Source: Antitrichia curtipendula (taxonomy: Eukaryota; Streptophyta; Bryopsida; Hypnales; Leucodontaceae). From it: a DNA stretch of 64,000 bases. The notes under the pieces are model-generated. The model did no database searches, had not been told where the DNA came from, and worked only from the letters and a program-made list of their open reading frames with translations. Made by a program: the position numbers and the translations under genes. Where the stretch lies: the NCBI GenBank assembly GCA_951230915.1, contig OX579636.1:22999567-23063566 (forward strand), given 5' to 3'. Numbering within the stretch: the stretch's first letter is position 1; every line of letters begins with the position of its first letter. Positions 1-12,680 of the stretch are shown here, one piece after another.

Positions 1-1410
1 GTAGCTGTGCCCCACACAAGTTCCGAATTGTTGTATCCCCTTGCTCTAGTTGGAAATGGATGCAAAAGAAGGTAACAACAAATCAACAATTCCAAAAGCA
101 CTCGTTGCTTCTGCAAAGGAAATTGTTGTTCATTTGCCCAATTGGCCAAGATGGTAGCAATGCGCGCAAATTGTTGTGGAGAAGGCAAGGGTGGCGTCCA
201 AACCTATCCATTGTGTCGGCCACGCCCTCGTTTGTTTGTTCCAACCATCCCCCTGTACACAAGTGTACAAGCATTCAATTAATAATAGGACTCCAACTTC
301 CAGCAATGAGCACCCTACACTCGAGCTTCAATGGTGATCATCTAGAATTCCTTGAGTAGATGACCAACTCTAGGGCTTACCTCTACAAAGTCTCTTTTTA
401 TAAAAGCCTTTCTATAGAGGGTTTGAAACTAAAGAGAGCTATGGCATTTGAAAATAGAAATAATATTGCAGACATACTAAATGAAATGCTTGGAGTAGAA
501 GACATTTGTACTCAATTTTTGCACTTAGAAGGGGGGGAATGTATTTGGATCCAATAAAAAAAAAATAGATCTTTTGATCAATTTTGAAGGTGATTCTCAT
601 CACCTCAACAAGGTTAGCTTCTCTCATCCTTGGATTAAAATTAGATTGGTCACTGCTAAAGTGCAACTTGAAACTACAGTTGAAGAGTTTAACACGGTCA
701 TGTCCTAGTGTCCTACACACAATCTATAGTAAAAATGAATTGTGATATTCTGGAATGGTACACAGTGAGAATTTCACACAAGTCAAAAAAATAGTATTAC
801 ACCATTCAAAGGTACACACATGCCAAATGTAAGCCATTGATTATTAAGCATAGAACCCCCATTATTGCTTCTACTTACAAAGTAAAAAAGCATAAGTATA
901 AAGCCATGATAGTTCAGACAAAAGATTTTGATTTTGTACAGACCAAATTGCACAATGCATCATGGAACCTAAGTGTTTGTATGTTTTTATTCTTTTGACA
1001 TGAGATTCCCAAGGTCTAGCATGTTTTTATTGATACCAATTTTACTTGTATCAAAATCATTGAGCTTGAAGAAGTTAAGTTCCATACGCAGTCCACTAAG
1101 CCGATGTCACCTCGATGTTTATTCACCTTGTCTAGGGTATTTGAGCTTCTGTTATGGGCTCATCATTGACTAACACATGCTAAGAGAATCTCTTCTATTT
1201 AGAATAGCGAGCAAGTTCACTAGAGCAATAAGGCACCCATTGAAAATCACCATAATCAATGAGAAAATGCAAAGAATGCTACCACAATTATTATTGGAGT
1301 GAACTTTCTTCTTTGCCTTAAACTTGGTACTATTATTACACTTTTGCTTAAGATTGATACTAACCAAAAGGTTTATAACATCACACTTTGCAATTTTCTA
1401 TCTTATACTT
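1..1410. other. unassigned AT-rich sequence
   Basis: I see only short open frames with no recognisable domain or repeat structure. No gene is called here. Confidence 0.5.
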
Positions 1411-1708
1411 GTTCTCATTATAGAAGCATGTACATAAATTGCAAACACCTTTATTACATCTTTTTTTATTCTCATTATAGAAGCATGTACATAAATTGCA
1501 AACACCTTTATTACATCTTTTTTTATTCTCATTATTATTCTCATTAAAGAAGCATGTTCATAAATTGCAAACACCTTTATTACATCTTTTTTATTCTCAT
1601 TATAGAAGCATGTACATAAATTGCAAACACCTTTATTACATCTTTTTTTATTCTCATTATAGAAGCATGTACATAAATTGCAAACACCTTTATTACATCT
1701 TTTTTTAC
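1411..1708. repeat. 57-bp tandem repeat, five units
   Basis: The word TAGAAGCATG recurs at 1421, 1478, 1547 (with a change), 1603 and 1660. Spacings are 57, 69, 56 and 57 bp. The third unit carries an extra 12 bp made by a local duplication of the ATTCTC/ATTATT junction. Units are nearly identical, so the array is young. Open frames through it are a by-product of the repeat and I do not call them genes. Confidence 0.92.
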
Positions 1709-2633
1709 TTTTTCAAACTAAATTGCAAAATAGACATGTTTATCCACCCTCGTATCCTCAACTTGGATGAAGTGAAGCAAGTATTTATTGCTGCCATAAT
1801 CATCAAGACGTGCAAGTGAGCAAGTTAGATAATAGATATTAACATGATATGAAGTAGATATATAGTACCAATATATTATCTTCAAAATTCCCAAATTCTA
1901 GTAGCAAAATATTATATTCATATTCCAATATATATTCTTTGTTATAATAAAAGAATATTTTATTATATACACAATGTTCCACATCCTATCGTATTTTCAT
2001 TGTTCTAAAGATGAGAGGAAGCACTCATTACCACTTACTTCTAAAACCAAGAGCAATTTTAACCATGCTTATACAACAAAACAAAAAATTAGGTTTATTA
2101 ACAATATTTCACTCACAATAGACGTATCCAATTTTGTCTAGGATATAATTTTGCATTTGTATTTAGTACAAAAGACAAAAAATTAGAACTTCAAAGTATT
2201 GAGATGCTTTTGTGGCTATATGAATGCATAAAGATACAATTTGAAATAATGATAGTGTTAAAAAAAATGTGTGTGCCTTTGGCCAAGATTAAATGGATGA
2301 CTAATATATTTTATAAGATTTTAAATCATCCATCTAGGTCAAGCATACATCCAAGTCATATGTTGAATTTGATGGCATGTACAATATGTTGAATGAGGAA
2401 ATTAGATGAATGAAACTACAATTGATGGATGAATATGAATACAAAAATGTCAACAAATACTTCTACATGTGGATGAATGCAATGTGGATGACTGCCATAG
2501 GAAATGTTTTAAAGAGTCAAATTTAGGATAAAGTTTAGACAACTCAAAGATATTTACTCATAAGCCCCAAGTCGGCTTAGAATTCTTTAGAGATGTTTAA
2601 GGGTCTTAATTAAAAGCAATTTTGTCTACATTC
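1709..2633. other. unassigned AT-rich sequence
   Basis: I recognise no gene, repeat family or RNA in this stretch. Confidence 0.45.
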
Positions 2634-2636
2634 TAA

Positions 2637-3138
2637 GGGGCACTTCACACTATGGCCAACCAAGTCAAGAGGCCGTGCCCAAACTATAGTCAAGAGTTCA
2701 ACAAAATGGACTCTTTAATAGGCATTTTTTTGGACTCTCACCCAAAATTTGGGCACAGCTTTATAGCTTAGACGTCTATAGTGTGAAGTCTCCAAAGGCC
2801 AAGTCCAGAGTCCAAACCTATATTTTTTGACTTCTATTTTTTTTTCTCCACAAATGACAAATTAAAAATTAAAAAAAGTTTTTAGGAAAAAAAATTTGAC
2901 ATACTCTCAATCATAGTTGGGGGCTCCATTTTTGGTGGATCCAAACTATGCTCGAGAGTCCATCAACATGTAGTTAATTTTCTTCTAAAATTGTCGGTTT
3001 GGAGGGCAACGGACTCTTGATTGTGTCATCTAGTGTGAAGAATGGAGAGGCTAAAATTTCAAGAATTTTTGGATTCCTACAATTTGATTGATGGAAATTG
3101 ACAACATCTCAACCCTTTGTTGTAGTGTGAAGAGGCCC
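2637..3138. mobile_element. Harbinger/Tourist-like MITE, copy 1
   Basis: The 502-bp element starts GGGGCACTTCACACTA and ends TAGTGTGAAGAGGCCC, an imperfect terminal inverted repeat. It is flanked on both sides by TAA (2634-2636 and 3139-3141). A three-base TAA/TTA target duplication is the hallmark of PIF/Harbinger elements. No transposase frame is present, so it is non-autonomous. A related copy lies at 58604-59137, also with a three-base TWA flank. Confidence 0.8.
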
Positions 3139-3141
3139 TAA

Positions 3142-5214
3142 ATCTCTTAATCCTTAAACACTCCAACGTTCAATTTTTGGATGATGAACAAATTCACATT
3201 CATGTTTCTTTCTTGTTGGTACTTGGATGAAAGCCATTCTACTTTGTAGAGATATTTTTTTAAGTTCTTGTCCTATCTATCAGTTGGATTTGTTGTTACT
3301 AGAGTACATATTTTTCTAAAATTACAAATGTGGAAGTATGTCATGTGGTTGATCAAGCCAAAATTGCATTGATTCTAGTTCAAAACTAGATTTGCAAAAA
3401 TGTGGTCATAGATGTAAAAAACACAAAAAATCCAAAAAATCACCATGCCAAAAAAACATCCTTTCAAATCCATTTCAACAAGTTTTATTCCATAAATGTT
3501 AATATTTTGCTTGTAATCAAATTTTGAAGGAATTTTAAAATTTCCCTTTCACAATTCATAAAAAAATATTGGTGATAGCATTGGTAAATCAAACCTTACG
3601 GATGGAGTCTAAAATTCAAGATTGACAACTTTCATTATTTTGTATATCAATTCCAAAATATTTATTCAAATAGTACTTTATAATGATTTTTTTTTCCAAA
3701 TCATCAATTTTGAAGAAGACTCTGGATGTTCAGGGATTCATGTAATTCCTCATGAGGAAAATCATATTACATGTCAAATAGTTTAAATGTGAAACAAGTG
3801 TACTACATACAATGATAGTGTGGCAAGTATGTAGGATATTCTAAATTGCCATTGAGTGTCAATTTTTTTCAAGGTTATTTTGAGTAGGTCAAAAAAATAC
3901 TTCTTTATGGCTAATTTTATTTAGGTTGCAACGAACACATGAAATAATGTTCATTGATTCTAGTGATATAAAATTTGAAACCTTTCTTAATTATGTTTTT
4001 CACAACATTGTCAATGAAATTGGCTAAAAAAAATATCATAATTTAGGAAAATCATTTTAGGACAAAAGAAGTATTGTAGAGTGGTTCATATTGGTATTCA
4101 TGCACTTTAAAAAATGCCATAATTAATTGAAAAATAGACTTTTCCAACAAATTTTGGACATGTACAACAAGTACAAATAACACACTTATATAAAATTATT
4201 ATTTTTAATTTTATAAAAAATATCTTTAATAATTTAATCATATTTATTAGTAAAAAACTATTAAATTTTTACTTCTTTAATACCTCTTTAATATACTTCT
4301 TTAGGTCAATAAAATATATTTCTTTAATACTTCTTTAATAATATACTTATTTAAAAAATATATTTTTATGGCTAATTAATTATTTAAATTTTATTATTAA
4401 AAACTATTAAATGTTTAAAAAATTTAAGATTATTTAATAATAAAATAAATAAAAATTAGAAATTTTGGGTAAGAATTTTACATATTACAAAATTTGATTG
4501 AATGAAATATATCTAACTATAACTGTGGATATCATCCCTTTGGTTATCGGGTGAATTATTTGCTCACAAAATTGCAAAAGTATTCATTGAAAGTCAAATT
4601 ACTAAAGAAAACCTCCCCTTTCCTCAATAAAATTATGAGGATGAATAGGTACATTTTTGTCCTACTAGAAAGATTCTTGCCATCCGTAGAACAAAAAAAC
4701 ATCCTCATTGACATTTAGAGGTTAAAAATATTTGAAATTTTATTTCTTGCGAGTATGATATTTATACAACAATATGTCCAAATTTTATTTTAAATCTTAA
4801 ATTCTTCAATTAGCTATTACAATGTTTGTAAGGTGGATACCCCACTAAATGCCTCTTTTTGCTATTGTGTGTAGTTACTATTATTAAATTGGTCTTATTT
4901 TCAGTGAATTTTTTGTTGGCAAGTAAAGGTAAAATGCAACATTTGGATATTGTATGCAAAAGTTATGAAGGATCAAAGTTTCTTTTGAGTACATGTTCTA
5001 AAATCATCATTTTTTCAACATACTTACATCTTGATTTTTGGAGATGCATGTAGAAAATTGATGGCGATCTTAGGTAGGGTGCAACTCTAGATGTACCCAC
5101 CTTAAATGCACAAATGCACAAATTGACTATTTTCAAAATTCACAAAAGATTACAATTATTGTTGGTAAAATATAATTGTAATTTCACTAGTATTAGTATG
5201 TCTTCTGCTGTTGC
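3142..5214. other. unassigned, very AT-rich sequence
   Basis: This is low-complexity AT-rich DNA, especially 4150-4450, where TTTAATA and TTAAATT words recur. I see no domain-bearing frame, RNA gene or terminal repeat. Confidence 0.45.
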
Positions 5215-5735
5215 CACATTACAATAAAATAAAAGTAAAAGTAATTTTCTAAATTTTCTACTTCATAAAAATTTCAAAGTATAATATCTTTTCTATCATG
5301 AGTCAAAACGCCAAGAAACAAAGTCTGCCATGCACCCCACCCCACCCCCCCTCCTTGGAGACAAGGACTTTCCCATAGTACCAAGAATGCGACCATAAAA
5401 CACATGGTTCTAAAGATCTCACCGTAACAAACAAAACAAACAAACAAATTTAATGTATGGACTAATGTGCCATGTGCCATAGCCACAACCAAAATAAAAG
5501 TAAAAGTAATTTTTCAATTTTTTAATTCATGAAAACTTTGAAATTCAATATCTTTTCTTCCACGAGTCGGAACGCCACGAAACAACACCCATGCACCCTT
5601 CCTTGCTGAGGGCTTTCTGATGGTACTAAGAATGCAACTTGGTACTAAGAATGCAACTTGATACTAAGAATGCAAGTGGGGATCTTACTGTACTGTAACC
5701 AACAAAACAAACAGCCTAATTTAATGTATAGATGG
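5215..5735. repeat. diverged direct duplication (about 260 bp, two copies)
   Basis: The stretch starting near 5222 (AATAAAATAAAAGTAAAAG) recurs near 5492. Both copies run in the same order through a CACGAGTC/CATGAGTC word, an ATGCACCC word, ACCAAGAATGC/ACTAAGAATGC, an ACAAACAAAACAAAC word and TTTAATGTAT. The second copy also holds three tandem 19-bp units around GGTACTAAGAATGCAACTT (about 5615-5675). Confidence 0.75.
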
Positions 5736-6162
5736 AAACATTTGTGTCCGCTCAGAAAATATCAACTGACCCCCTAAACCTTCTCCAAGATATTCAGAGT
5801 GGCTTGAATGCACAGGGACAGGTGCTTCTACCTTAAAAGATTCATCAGTTACACTCTTGCAGTACTGTACCGTGGGTCAGTTCCGTCACCAGGCTTTTAA
5901 AATTTGTGCTTCAGTTTAACCCAAGTTCCCAGGCCCAGTTGATTTTAATATTGGCACAGGCACCCAGAGTCCCTGACAGGTGGACACCCACCCCTCGTCC
6001 AGGTGTCCGGGCTAGTCTTCTGCAATTTATTTTAGCGTAGCTTCCAAAATCAAGGAAGGTACATTGAAATTATCGCTTTCCAATCTTACATGAAAAGGAC
6101 GGACCTGGGATCTTTATTTTTATTTTTTGAAACAAATGAAACGGATGACCTGGGATTTGGGG

Positions 6163-6250
6163 GGGCAGGAGGACGAACATGGGTAACATTGTTAACCAAT
6201 GACAGAGGCAGGAGGACGAATATAGGTAACATTGTTTACCAATGAGAGGC
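6163..6250. repeat. short tandem duplication (about 46 bp, two units)
   Basis: GGCAGGAGGACGAA is followed by TAGGTAACATTGTT or a close variant, and the block occurs twice in a row. The two units differ by a few bases. Confidence 0.75.
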
Positions 6251-6444
6251 AGTCCGTGAAAGGTGGGGGGACTTATGGTGAATGGAGTTGACGTACTGAT
6301 GGCTCCTTGATCAGCCAACCCTGTAACAATATTGTTAAACGGTCTAAACCATTTGGCCCGCTTTGGGGATTGGGAGAAGTTAAATCCCTCCCGAGATCCT
6401 TGGGAGTGAATTCTTAGTTTAATCTATAAAGAGTCATTGACTCG

Positions 6445-6745
6445 TTAGGATGTTGTAATGTTAGCATAATTGTCTAGTTGGAAAGTTGCAATACTAGCAT
6501 CATTTGTTGACTAGGAAGTTACAATGTTGGCGTCATTAGCTGACTGGGATGTTGCAACATTGATGTCATTCAGTGGCTGCAAAGTTGCAATGCTTGTATT
6601 GTTGGCTGACTATAGAGTTGCAATATTTGTAGTATTCATAACATTATTCACCAACGTTGGGGGCATTTGTAACGTTGTTCACCAACGTTGGAGTTATTTA
6701 TAACATTGGGATCACTTATAACATTGTTTAGCAATGTTGGGGGGC
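6445..6745. repeat. degenerate minisatellite with AACATTGTT / CCAACGTTGG palindromes
   Basis: About five units of roughly 40-45 bp are built on GTTGCAATGTTGGC...TGACTAGGAA. Three or four shorter units follow, built on ATAACATTGTTCACCAACGTTGG. Related words continue at 7090-7125 and 8130-8150, on either side of the element at 7142-8075. That suggests the element landed inside a longer repeat tract. Confidence 0.7.
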
Positions 6746-7141
6746 CTCTTGCTCCCCCACAAAGCGCGAGCTCTTCTACTATTGTAACTTGCAAATTAAG
6801 TTATTGCTTATAATAAAAACTCGGTTCCTACATATTGTAGTCCTCGTATTAGTGACCCACTTTGAGTGCCCATGTAGCATTCCACCAATTCAATACTATT
6901 GACTTTGTAGCCACCAACACATCATTCACAAATCTAGCCAACAATGGTAACCAACTTCTGAAACAATCTGGCCACCAATTTTATAAGAAGTTAACCAATT
7001 TGTTTACTTAGAATATAACTGAATTTTCTCCCATGCATGTAAGAACAAATTATCTTCCTTTCGAGTGGGAAAGATCCAAATTGGTTAACAATGCTATGTT
7101 GGCTAACTAGGAAGTTGCAACTTTATGGACTCCTACTTTAA

Positions 7142-8075
7142 CCCCTAAAAGCCCGTTGTCCCTTCGAGGGACAAATGCGTTTTCAGGCAGGTACCTACGG
7201 GCTGAAATTTTCTCTTGATTTTTTGAAACTTTTTTTGGAGGTAGAAAATCTGATTAGCTTTGTGGGAATATAATTTTTTTCACAATCGGTGCCCGGGAAC
7301 AAAAGTTATGACCAAATAAGCTCAAAACAGGGGACGGGGGGCAGCGCGGGCAGAAAAAAAAAATTCATTTTTTATTATATTTTATTTTTTAGTATTTTTT
7401 TTCTCATAGATTATATTTTTTTCTATCTTAAAAGATTTGATTCATTTCATTTGGATTTGTTATGAGAAAGTTACGGCCATTCTTGTTTTTCGGGCAGTTA
7501 AAGCATCTTTTTGAAAAAAATAACTTGTAGGACTCATTTCTGAATGCAATTTTTCAAATTCTTCAAACTTTTTTTTTTGGCATGGTTTAGTTTACTTGAT
7601 AGAACAATCTCACCATTGGGATTAGTGCATTTTAATTCCATGTAAAATATATGAATATTTTAGATTTTCCTTCTATCTTGTACCTACTTCTACTTAACAA
7701 TTTTTTTAATAATGAAAATTAAGTTTTTTTGAATTCTTTTTTTTTTGGTAGATTGTCAACTCAATTCTCCACTATAAACATTTAAAGCTCAAATTTCTGT
7801 AGTGCAAAAGTTTTAGGTTAAAAATGTTCAAAGTCAAAAAATCCAGTTCCACAATGTGCTGAAAAACTTGTTTTTTTCACTTTGAACGTAGGTATCTTGC
7901 GATCTATGCGGTCAAGAATTCTGAAATTTTTTCCACACATTCTTATACTAGTTAGGTGCAAGATCCTACGGTTAGATTTGCAAAAAAAAAAAATTTAATT
8001 TTTTTTCACTCTTTGCTAAAAAAATGGCAGTTTTGGGTGTTTTTTGGCAGAAAAAAAGCCTTGGGCCTTTAGGGG
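7142..8075. mobile_element. TTAA-flanked TIR element, class A, long form
   Basis: TTAA (7138-7141) and TTAA (8076-8079) flank a 934-bp element starting CCCCTAAAAGCCC and ending GGGCCTTTAGGGG. A small hairpin, GTCCC-TTCGA-GGGAC, sits just inside the left end. No transposase frame is present. Compared with the 580-bp class A copies it carries about 350 bp of extra internal sequence. TTAA duplication plus a C-run terminus fits piggyBac-like or some Sola-like transposons. The superfamily is inferred. Confidence 0.82.
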
Positions 8076-8097
8076 TTAAGGGGAAGAAAAGTCCCCT

Positions 8098-8117
8098 CCC
8101 CCCCCCCCCCCCCCCCC
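8098..8117. repeat. poly-C run (20 C)
   Basis: An uninterrupted homopolymer lies between the class A element and the next TTAA element. The exact length may be unreliable in the assembly. Confidence 0.9.
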
Positions 8118-8164
8118 TTTCCCTATATTGGTTAATAATGTTATGTCCAATCCTTAACCTTTAA

Positions 8165-9092
8165 CCCTTAAATGACCAACCTGCTAAATTTGACAATATA
8201 ACAATTTTGGGTAGATATGTGTGATTGGAGATTTCTATATTTTTGGACCAAACTTTTATAGAAGATGTGGTCAAGGAATATATTTCATATGTACCAAAAT
8301 TCAGGACATTTGGAAATATTAAAAAAAAATATGGCCTAATATGTTGTTGTTTTTTGTAAATAGTCAGCTCGAGCAGGTTTTAAAAGTCACCTTTTTCAAA
8401 AACAAAAATTTGAAATTGGTTTTTCAAATTTATATATACATAGAAAGCTTTTAATGATTCCATTTTGAACCATGAGCCAAAAGTTATGAGGAATTTTAGT
8501 TTGCGAGCAATTATGGATTCTCTATTCTAAAATAAACTTTGAAGTTCTTTATATTACCCAAATTTCAACATTTTTGGAAAAAAATAAAATCATAGGATGT
8601 AGATTTTTTATTACAACATTTCAACCATTGGAATTGACATTTTTGAATTCCATAACTAAATTCTTAACAAGTTTGTATTTTGAATAATTCTCTACTTCTT
8701 TCTACTTACTATTTTTTCCCTATATGTTGTACAATTCCAACATGATTTGAATTTTTTCAAGCATGTAACCAACTTGCCTTGAAGAATGAATCCAAAGAAG
8801 CCCCACCATTTTAGACATTTTTTTGCACAAATGTGACCTTGTGAAGTGTAGCTGCCTAAATTTATGCAGGGCCCAAAAAAGGATTTTTGTCACTTCAAAC
8901 GCTAATATCTTGCAATTTGTACAGTAGAAATTTCTGAATGTTTTTTCTCATCTTCTCTAACTAGTGTACTGCAAGATTCTTTGATTATATGTGTCCAAAA
9001 ATATTGTTGTTGTTTCAAAATTTGATACTTGTACTAGAAATGACAATTTTGGAGGGGTTTTTGGTGAAAACATAGTCAAGGACCTTAAGGGA
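8165..9092. mobile_element. TTAA-flanked TIR element, class B
   Basis: The 928-bp element starts CCCTTAAATGACC and ends GGACCTTAAGGGA. It is flanked by TTAA (8161-8164) and TTGA (9093-9096, one change). Internal landmarks shared with the other B copies are the FACE-like block TGTGACCTTGTGAAG and the word AACGCTAATATCTTGCAAT near the right end. Non-coding. Confidence 0.78.
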
Positions 9093-9096
9093 TTGA

Positions 9097-9743
9097 AGGA
9101 CATTTGACATCCATGCTTGGTCAAACTTCATTAGATTTCTAATTAAAATATAGATTTTTTTTAATTGATATTTTTCACATGCAATAATACATATCTAAAG
9201 TTTAATTTTTTTCCTTCATAATTAAAAATATTAAATTGAATTTTATATGATTTTTAGAATAAATTTTTGTATAAAAATCATAGTAATTGCAAAAATTCTT
9301 GAAATAGTATGAAATTTTTAAGAAAAATGGAGATGATAGTGGCAAACATCATGGTGTAATTGATGTACTCCTCAGGATTACACCAAGAGAAATTTGATAG
9401 AAAAAATTCAAAAGTGGTGTATTTTGACTTTTAAGATGCTATCTTGAAAGTTTTACAAAAAAATTTAAATTTTTAAATTTTTTAAAATTTGGATGGAATA
9501 AAAAATAGATTATTGGAGCTATATTTTTTATTTAAATTTAAAAACATTTAAAATCAATAACTATGTGAAAATTCAAGTTTTGACTTTTAAAATGTTCAAA
9601 GGGCTTGCATTGCCCTTTAAGGTTTAAATCATCTCATAAATCCCTCCCTTATATCTAGCAAAGCATAATACCTTCCCATCATGGAGAGGAATATTACCTA
9701 ATTTTATTAAACAATGTTGCGTGGTTATTATTCCCACAATGAA
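9097..9743. other. decayed repeat sequence
   Basis: Very AT-rich. A TTGCCCTTTAAGGTTTAAA word at about 9609 resembles the right end of class C elements, so part of this may be an old class C copy. I see no gene. Confidence 0.35.
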
Positions 9744-9745
9744 TA

Positions 9746-10164
9746 TAGTAGAACCACCCATAGTTGACCACTTAAACAATTGCACACATGTTTTGGAGCA
9801 GTAGAAGGCAATATAAATTTATTGCCCTATAGAATGATGGAAATGATGGACATTGCCAATTTTTTGTGATTTTTCCTTGAATTCAAATTATTATGAATTT
9901 AGAGGCCAAAAGTTGGCCTCAACCCACACCCAATATATAGAGTCTTCCAATTCTAATCAATCCATAACTACTTTCCTGCTCACTACTTTCTACTTTTTTG
10001 CTCACTACTTCAGAACATGTGTCATGACATTATAGTGCCAACCTTGCAAAGGAGAAAAAATCACATTCCAAACTTTGATTGGAACTTGTTCCAGTCTTGG
10101 TTGGAAATAACTACACCCTATAGGTTGGATATTATTGTTTAATTGGTACTGGGTGGTTCTACCA
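9746..10164. mobile_element. TA-flanked MITE (TGGTAGAACCACCCA family), copy 1
   Basis: The left end TAGTAGAACCACCCA and right end TGGGTGGTTCTACCA are inverted repeats of 15 bp with one mismatch. TA lies at 9744-9745 and 10165-10166. Length is 419 bp. The interior matches the copy at 31037-31540, including the shared word AGTTGACCACTTAA. A TA duplication suggests Tc1/mariner affinity. Non-coding. Confidence 0.8.
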
Positions 10165-10397
10165 TACAAGCATCACCAATGTAACAAAATAGATGAGAAA
10201 GCTTCTTTTTTCCATGTTTTGATAGAAATGACAAATTTTTTATAAAAAACGAAACACAAGCAAGGCATTTTTCTTGGAGGGGGGACAAAATTTGGGGCAT
10301 TTTAATAGATTCTAACCTCTTTTACTTCCTCCCTCCCAAAATTGGCCAATGCAATGAGGCCAATAAGGGTCACCCTAGTGCACAATACAAATATTAA

Positions 10398-11060
10398 ACC
10401 CTAAAGGCCCATTGTCCCCTTGGCAAACAAAATGGATTTTGGGTAGGTTTCTATGACCTCAGTTTTTAGTGAAAGATAAAATAACTTATTAGCTTTATGG
10501 GAATATAATTTTTGTTTCAATCAATACATGGGAGCTAAAGTTATACTACAAAAAGTTCAAATTTTCATTTGGCAAGCAAAAAAATAAATCCACAAAAACT
10601 TGAAATTAATTAATTTTTCTTAAAATTATTCTTCTAGATCATATTTTTGTCTACATGTAAAGCTTTGATTCATTCCATTTGAGTTAGTGATGTGAAAATT
10701 ATGAACAATCTTGATTTTTTGGGCAATCTAAGCCTCTTTTTGAAAAAATAACTTATAGGATTCATTTTTAAATGCAATTTCCACAATTTTTCAGAAAAAA
10801 TTGTTTGACAAGGTTCAGTTTGTTTGCTAGAATAATCTCACCATTGGGATTATTGTGTTTCAACTCCATCTTGGAGCTATTAACGATTTAGTTTTTCTTT
10901 CAATCTTGGACCTATTTCTATTAAATATTTTTTTAAAGAATGAAAATCAAGTGTGTTTTTCTGAATTTATTTTCCAAGAATTTTAACTCCATTTTTCAAG
11001 ACAATTTTTTTTTAATTCAAAGTCTATTGTGCAATTTTTTTTCAAAAATGGTGGTCAAAG
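10398..11060. mobile_element. TTAA-family class A remnant, left part only
   Basis: It begins TTAA (10394-10397) then ACCCTAAAGGCCCATTGTCC, matching class A left ends. It can be followed through the shared words GGGAGCTAAAGTTAT and CTCACCATTGGGAT to about 11060, where similarity stops. No right terminus is visible. The left hairpin is broken (CCCCTTGGCAAAC). Confidence 0.6.
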
Positions 11061-11239
11061 TCATGATTTAAGTATGCTTTGTTTGTTGTAATGGCTTTCA
11101 ATGAAATGAAATGATCTTATTTGTGTCAAAAAAACAACAAAAATCATAAGCTTGACCTCTAAATATCCAAAGTACCTTATGATGTTCAACTAAACTTTGA
11201 AGTAATATAATAATTTGCTAAATTATTATTTCTAATAGT

Positions 11240-11496
11240 TTAAAAAAAATTGAATATCATTCAAATATTTTATTTTGGAAAATATTGCTTATGATTTTTC
11301 TATTGAAGAATTTTGTTCAAGGATGTTCATTGCAAATCTTCTTTTTTGTGTTCATTTTTGTGTTAGGGACTCTGGGAAATGAGCCCAAATACACTAGATC
11401 GCGGGGAGGGGGATCACATTGGAAATTCTTTAAAAAAAATTATATAATATATTTTGAAAAGTTATAAAGTGATTGTGGTTATGCATATTATGTCTT
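11240..11496. mobile_element. class C fragment, inverted orientation
   Basis: The sequence matches class C in reverse: ATTGCTTATGATTTTTCTAT, then a GGGACTCTGGGAAATGAGCC word, then GATTGTGGTTATGCATATTA. The last word is the counterpart of GATTGGGGTTATGCATGTTA at 22040. Terminal sequences are missing. Confidence 0.55.
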
Positions 11497-11500
11497 TTAT

Positions 11501-12390
11501 TCCTAAATGCCCAAGGCTCGTTTTGAACTTCTTGGAATTTGCTTTAAATTAAACGAGAGGACAAAGTTTTCATAAGTTTCCTGAATTTTTTAATTTGTGA
11601 TTGTACAAATTCAAACTAAATGTGCTACAAATCACATAGGAAAAGAAAACACAACATTATTATTTATGGATTGAAAGATTGCAATGTTTGATCATGACAA
11701 TATTGAAAATGCGGAAGTGATTTGAAGTCTATAAAAAATTTTGACATGTCATATCTAAAATTGAGGTCATGACAAAAATGTGAAGTTAAAAGAAATAACA
11801 TGTATAACCACAAATCAAACTATGGTTTTTCAAAATCTACTCTACAATTTTTTTAATTAATTTTTCTATGTATTTTTTCTGAAAATTCAGTGCATTTGAG
11901 TCTCATCTCAAAGATCTCCTACATTAGATGTTTTTAGTTCCTCTAAAGGGTCATCCCAGGCTTGTGTCCAATCCTAGGAACTAGCCACTACTATCCATAA
12001 TTAAAAATTACTAAAATTTTATTTATTAAATTTTTTTTTTTGATGTGGCAATTGTTCTACCACATCAAATTGTTGATTTCAGTCTAAGTTGGTGCAATTC
12101 CTGCGTTCCCAACACTGTGGGAACTCACAATCCTTCAAGACCCCAAAACCTCATCTAATGACACTAGAAAATGAAAATTTTTAATGGACACCCCTGCACA
12201 AAATCTTCAATAGAAAAATCGTAAATAATTATTTTCAAAACCAAAATTTGATGCTAAAAATAGACTTTAAAATATATTCATTTGAGGAATTTGAGGAATG
12301 AAACAAGTAGAAACAATATTTTAGTAAGATTTTATTTTTACTTAAAAATTTTGTTTACACCCAAATGTGGTGCCTCAAGCATTTAGAAGT
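11501..12390. mobile_element. class C TTAA-family element, interrupted
   Basis: It begins TCCTAAATGCCCAAGGC after TTAT (11497-11500) and ends near CAAGCATTTAGAAG at about 12390. Two internal parts are separated by an inserted repeat (11922-12160). Comparison with the uninterrupted copy near 20640-20660 supports that insertion. Flanks have decayed, so the right boundary is approximate. Confidence 0.6.
11922..12160. repeat. CATTAGATG...CATCTAATG repeat, copy 1 (nested)
   Basis: The ends CATTAGATG and CATCTAATG are perfect inverted repeats of 9 bp. The interior resembles the copies at 35186-35478 and 44527-44793, notably the right part (GGGAAC..., then CCCCAAAACCTCATCTAATG). It interrupts a class C element. 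No clear target duplication is visible. Confidence 0.6.
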
Positions 12391-12404
12391 TCGCTTCATT
12401 TATT

Positions 12405-12676
12405 TTAGAACTACAATTTTAGATTTTATATGAAAAAAGTGGATTGAAAGACTTCAAATAACTTTCACAATTTTAATACCCTCTTCATCAAACATTATAA
12501 TGTTTGAATTTATAAGTGATATTATTATGTTTCATTTTTCTATATGATTCATAGCACTTCTAGTTTGAATTTGTACAGTTAAAAAAAAAATTGAAAGATA
12601 AAACTTATTGAAACTTGGGGCTTTTGTTTAGTTTTGGATAAATTCTAATAAGTTTAGAGAAGGCTTTGGGTAAGGT
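12405..12676. mobile_element. class C fragment, inverted
   Basis: Words such as GGATTGAAAGACTTCAAAT and CATCAAACATTATAATGTTT match the inverted class C copy at 22110-22180. The right end, GCTTTGGGTAAGG then TTAA (12677-12680), is a decayed terminus. Confidence 0.5.
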
Positions 12677-12680
12677 TTAA

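Noticed and set aside
60..359. 99-codon open frame at the left edge
   Set aside because: No recognisable domain, overlapping frame on the other strand, and no start context or composition shift that would separate it from chance.
1299..1819. Two open frames of 82 and 107 codons with repeated CKHLYYIFFYSHYRSMYIN-like words
   Set aside because: They are created by the 57-bp tandem repeat, whose length is a multiple of three; the same repeat is open in more than one frame.
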